Positions 60,695-64,000 of a stretch of 64,000 nt of DNA are shown in pieces (within the stretch, counting starts at the first letter, position 1; each line of letters opens with the position of its first letter). The DNA comes from Streptomyces sp. P9-A2 (lineage in GTDB: Bacteria; Actinomycetota; Actinomycetes; Streptomycetales; Streptomycetaceae). The notes beneath the pieces were generated by a model. That model was given only the letters and a program-made list of their open reading frames with translations, was not told where the DNA came from and searched no databases. The translations under genes and the position numbers were made by a program. The DNA lies in NCBI RefSeq assembly GCF_036634175.1, contig NZ_JAZIFX010000001.1:6138001-6202000 (forward strand). The letters are read 5' to 3'.

Positions 60695-61828
60695 ATGAGC
60701 CGAGGTTCGATTCTGGTTGTCGGTGGAGGCATTGGCGGTCTTGCGACTGCCATCGCCGTTCAGCAGAAGGGCTTCGACACGACGGTCGTCGAGCTCCACT
60801 CCGACGTCCACTCGTCTGTCTACGGCGTCGGCATCATCCAGCCGATGAACGCTCTGCGGGCGCTCGACATGATCGGCTGCGCCCAGGACTGCATCGCGGC
60901 CGGCTACCCGGCCAAGCGCTGGGGTGGTCTCTACTCGACCGACGGCACCTTCATCAAGGAGATGCCGGGCACGCCCGTCCCCGGTGTCGACCTGCCTCCG
61001 ATGAACGGCCTCACCCGTCCGAAGCTGCACGAGATCCTGACCTCTCACGCCGTCGAGGCGGGCGTGACCATCCGTTACTCGACGACCTTCACGGAACTCA
61101 AGGACGACGGCGCCGGCGTCGACGTCACCTTCACCGACGGATCCACCGGTCGCTTCGACATCGTCGTCGGTGCCGACGGCGTCTACTCCCAGACCCGCGG
61201 CTACGTCGTCGAGGGCGAGGTCGCGCCCTACTACATCGGCCAGTCGGCCTACCGCGTCAACATCCCGCTCCTGCCCGAGATCGACAGCATCATCCTGCAG
61301 GCCAGCTCCGAGGGCATGGCCGGTCTCGTCCCGATCGGCAAGGACCTGGCCTACCTCTTCTACAACGCCCACATGGAGAAGCAGACGCCTGACTCGGGCA
61401 TGGACAGCGCCGAGAAGCTGCGCGAGTACCTCGCGCCGTTCGGTGGCTTCATGGGCCGCATCCGCGACGAGTTCATCACCGACGACTGCGACATCGTGCT
61501 GCGGCCGGAGGAGTCCCTGATCGTGGACGCCCCGTGGCACAAGGGCCGCATCGTCCTGATGGGCGACGCCGTCCACGCGATCACGCCGCACCTCGGACAG
61601 GGCGCCGCCCAGGCGATCGAGGACGGCGTCGTGCTCGCCGACTGCCTCGCCAAGCACGACGACCTCGAGGCGGCCTTCGCGGAGTACACCGACCGCCGCT
61701 TCGAGCGCTGCAAGCTCGTCGTCGACACCTCGCTCGACATCGCGGAGTGGGAGATGGGCCGCAAGCCGGGCTTCGACAACATCGCCGCCACCGATCACGT
61801 CCTCGAGGTCATGGCCCAGCCGCTCTGA
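60695..61828 (+). CDS. Class A FAD-dependent monooxygenase
   Basis: A 377-aa flavoprotein hydroxylase. The dinucleotide fold is VVGGGIGGLATAIAVQQKGF, the DG motif FDIVVGADGVYSQTR and the FAD ribityl motif GDAVHAITPHLGQGAAQAIE. These mark aromatic-ring hydroxylases of the salicylate/3-hydroxybenzoate type that use NAD(P)H and O2. The exact substrate is not readable. The gene is intact although the catabolic genes further right are decayed. A MarR gene follows 40 bases downstream. Confidence 0.9.
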   Translation: MSRGSILVVGGGIGGLATAIAVQQKGFDTTVVELHSDVHSSVYGVGIIQPMNALRALDMIGCAQDCIAAGYPAKRWGGLYSTDGTFIKEMPGTPVPGVDLPPMNGLTRPKLHEILTSHAVEAGVTIRYSTTFTELKDDGAGVDVTFTDGSTGRFDIVVGADGVYSQTRGYVVEGEVAPYYIGQSAYRVNIPLLPEIDSIILQASSEGMAGLVPIGKDLAYLFYNAHMEKQTPDSGMDSAEKLREYLAPFGGFMGRIRDEFITDDCDIVLRPEESLIVDAPWHKGRIVLMGDAVHAITPHLGQGAAQAIEDGVVLADCLAKHDDLEAAFAEYTDRRFERCKLVVDTSLDIAEWEMGRKPGFDNIAATDHVLEVMAQPL

Positions 61829-61868
61829 GCTGTGCCGCCGCGCGCGGCGGTTCGTTACGATAAGCGGG

Positions 61869-62345
61869 ATGAGCCTTCCCTCTCACCAGCGTGAGCTGGC
61901 CGACGTCCTGCGCGAGCTCGGGTGGACCGTCCACCGGCGGTCACCCGAGCGCGCGGGCGTCGGCCCGATCCCGACCACCGAACTGGCACTGCTCAAGCAG
62001 GTCATCGACGCACCGGGATCCACCATCGGCGAGCTGGCGCAGGCGCTGGGACTGCGCCAGCCCAACGTGAGCGCGGCGATCCGGGTCCTGGCCGGTCGCG
62101 GCTTCGTGGTCAAGGAGACCAGTCCCAAGGACCGTCGCATCACGCTGGTCAGGCCCACCGCACTCGGGCGTTCGGAGCACGAGGCGATCGCGGACAGCTG
62201 GGCAGCGCCGATCCGGGAGGCCCTGGAGGGACTCAGCGCGGATCACCGGGAGGCGATCGAGCGGGCGGCGGAGGCACTGGCGGCTCTCCACGAACGTCTC
62301 CGGGTCATCGAGCCGGGCGAGGCGCAGGTCGAGGCCTCGGTCTAG
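61869..62345 (+). CDS. MarR-family regulator
   Basis: A 158-aa winged-helix protein. ALLKQVIDAPGSTIGELAQA, then LRQPNVSAAIRVLAGRGFV (recognition helix) and the wing SPKDRRITLVRPTALG are clear MarR signatures. It probably represses the preceding monooxygenase gene in the absence of an aromatic ligand. Confidence 0.9.
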   Translation: MSLPSHQRELADVLRELGWTVHRRSPERAGVGPIPTTELALLKQVIDAPGSTIGELAQALGLRQPNVSAAIRVLAGRGFVVKETSPKDRRITLVRPTALGRSEHEAIADSWAAPIREALEGLSADHREAIERAAEALAALHERLRVIEPGEAQVEASV

Positions 62346-62368
62346 CCGCCGTAGCCACGCCCGTGTCC

Positions 62369-63015
62369 CGCCGCAGCTCAGGTGGACTCGCCTTGCAGCA
62401 CGCGCGGTCTGTGCCGGGAGATCGCCGGCTCCCAGCCCCAGGACGGTGCGTGCGGTGTGGCCGTCCATGGGCCTCGGCATCGACGTGCACCGTCGTCAGG
62501 GCCGGCGTCGACAACTCGGCGTACTGCGTCGCGTCGTAGCCGATCGCTGCCAGATCTTCCGGCACGCGCAGGCCGAGATCGATCCCGGCCCGGAGCACCC
62601 GGACGGAGGGCCGTCTCGTCGACGAAGGCCGCGACCGCGGTGATGCCGCGATCCTCCGACAGCAGGGACTCGAGCGCCCGCGCCGCCTTGCGCCGGGAGG
62701 CGGGCAGGAGGAGCGACCGCAACGGAGAGAGTCCCAGGGGCCGGGCGGTCTCCTGGGCGAAGTGGAGCCTGACGGTACTCAACGGCGGGTGGTCGTCGGA
62801 GATCGCCATGGCGACGCGAGTGTGGCCGCGCTCGGCGAAGTGACGGATCTGGGTCGCGGTGTGAGACGCGAGTCCGGACTCCCAGCCACCGTCCTCGAGT
62901 TCGTGTCCGGTGAGATGGCGCTGGGCGAACCGGATGACAGCCCGAGGTGAGACGGTGTCCTGGATCTGCTTGAGCGAGTCGTCGGTGAGCTCTTGGTGCT
63001 GCGCCAGCAGCAGGT
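62369..63015 (-). pseudogene. Decayed LacI-family regulator
   Basis: Sensor-domain pieces occur in three frames. LTDDSLKQIQDTVSPRAVIR, HTRVAMAISDDHPPLSTVRL and ITAVAAFVDETALR lie in one; VLRAGIDLGLRVPEDLAAIG and STPALTTVHVDAEAHGR in a second (62471-62600); HTARTVLGL and GDLPAQTARAARR in a third. At least two frameshifts are needed to join them. The HTH is missing at the 5' end, where a metF-like fragment begins. Confidence 0.75.
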
Positions 63016-63029
63016 GATCGTGGCGTGCC

Positions 63030-63517
63030 GGAGCGGAGTCCTGGAGAGCCACGGGGTGCGCCGCATCAGCATCGCGGGCTACCCCGAGGGGCACCCCGAC
63101 ATCAGCAGAGAGGTGCTGTGCTCCGCCCCTCGAGGCGAAGGCCGCGGCCCTGCGCGAGGCGCGCATCCCCGGCGATGTCATCACGCAGTTCGGCTTCGAC
63201 GTCGACGCCGTCCTGGGCTGGATCGCCGAGGCGCGTGAGCGCGGCGTCCACGTGCCCGTCCGGGTGGGCGTACCGGGCCCCGCCGGCGTCCGACGGCTGC
63301 TCCGTTACGCCGCACGTTTCGGCATCGGCACCAGCGTCGGCATCGCCAAGAAGTACGGCCTTTCCCTCACCAACCTGGTGAGCACTGCGGGACCGGACCG
63401 CTTCATACACGCCCTGGCCGAGCGGCTCCGGCCGGAGTGCACGGCGAGGTGAGGCTGCACTTCTACACGTTCGGCGGCCTGCGAGCCACATCGACGTGGA
63501 TCCACGACTTGATCGGC
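63030..63517 (+). pseudogene. Fragment of a methylenetetrahydrofolate reductase-like gene
   Basis: SHGVRRISIAGYPEGHPDIS, then in a second frame GDVITQFGFDVDAVLGWIAE and PVRVGVPGPAGVRRLLRYAA with KYGLSLTNLVSTAGP, then in a third frame HGEVRLHFYTFGGLRATSTW. These are the C-terminal landmarks of MetF/MTHFR (ITQFGFD, GVPGPA). At least two indels disrupt it and the N-terminal half is absent. It reduces 5,10-methylene-THF when intact. Confidence 0.75.
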
Positions 63518-64000
63518 CTCGATGTCGGGCAGCACCGCACTCAGGTGGTCGACCGCGAAGACGGTCCGCTGGAAGAAGGTGCCTCCCTCCGGATCGTCGG
63601 AGTGCTCTTGCCGAGGCACTGCGAGCCGGGTTCGACCTCGAGTTCACCCTGCGCGACATGTCGGTCCCCAAGCGGGAGGCGATCTCCGCCTCGAGGTCCG
63701 ACCACTGCCTGCTCGACCTGCTCTGGCGTCACCGCCGCGGCGAGCTGACCGTCGACATCGCGATGGTGATCTCCAACCACCCCGAAACCGCCGAGGAGGT
63801 GCGCTCGTTGGGCATCCCGTTCTTCCACGTGCCGTCGGCCGGAGCGGACAGGTCGGCCGCCGAGGCCGAGCACCTGCGGCTGCTGCGGGGCAACGTCGAC
63901 TTCGTCGTTCTCGCCCGCTACACGCAGGTCCTCTCCGGCGACTTCATCAGCCGGCTCGGCGTGCCGATCATCAACATCCATCACTCCTTCCTGCCTTCAG
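63515..64000 (+). pseudogene. purU-like formyltetrahydrofolate deformylase with inverted internal piece, runs off the window
   Basis: From ~63601 the plus strand reads LAEALRAGFDLEFTLRDMSV, SDHCLLDLLWRHRRGELTVD, VISNHPETAEEV and IINIHHSFLPS (end of window), the catalytic part of PurU. The preceding part of the same protein (DDPEGGTFFQRTVFAVDHLS, then AVLPDIEA) is encoded on the minus strand at ~63520-63605. So a ~90-bp segment is inverted in place and the first ~30-50 residues (ACT domain start) are missing. PurU releases formate from 10-formyl-THF. Confidence 0.75.

Overview
The window is high-GC actinobacterial DNA and almost certainly Streptomyces chromosome. It carries the order sepH - ferrochelatase - inositol phosphatase - cutRS - DUF4193 - dut - DUF3710 - kdpDE - OB-fold - DUF3159 - two TrkA proteins - APC permease - RNA methyltransferase. 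It also has frequent GTG starts, 4-bp stop/start overlaps and long GC-rich hairpin terminators.

Layout. (1) 0.15-11.4 kb is an accessory block. After an RsbW-like ATPase comes a rightward cluster: an SMC-like ATPase with a zinc-hook-like CPVC, a small all-alpha (HEPN-like?) protein, a coiled-coil protein ending in a GrpE-like domain, and an Hsp70-like ATPase. A convergent RapA-type SNF2 helicase closes the block. I see this as the best candidate for an undescribed, possibly defensive, system. (2) 11.7-38.6 kb is conserved core: cell division (SepH), haem synthesis, CutRS and KdpDE two-component systems, dUTPase, K+-channel regulators, a permease and an rRNA/tRNA methyltransferase. (3) 38.8-49.7 kb is insertion-sequence rich. 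A DUF4238 gene is split by one in-frame UGA and capped by an IS end. An IS3-like element follows with two other ISs nested inside it, both with clean 3-bp target duplications, then a truncated IS5-type transposase, an IS1182-type element, a frameshifted transposase and a five-blade tachylectin-like gene made of 165-bp DNA repeats. (4) 49.8-57.5 kb is an accessory island bounded by two related hairpin repeats. It holds a GntR regulator with several AGTGGC/GCCACT operators, a DUF1152 gene, small regulators, another IS3 element, and a four-gene leftward operon: repeat protein, unknown 114-aa protein, stand-alone I9-like inhibitor, subtilisin. (5) 57.5-60.4 kb holds inverted remnants of the same IS3-like and IS5 elements, an IS30 element, and a 5'-truncated frameshifted ATPase/nuclease-domain gene. 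(6) 60.6-64.0 kb has an intact FAD monooxygenase and MarR regulator next to decayed lacI, metF-like and purU-like genes, which looks like a decaying one-carbon/aromatic catabolic cluster.

All calls come from reading the sequence and recalled family features. No alignments or searches were run, so family names are recognition by motif and similarity remembered from known proteins.
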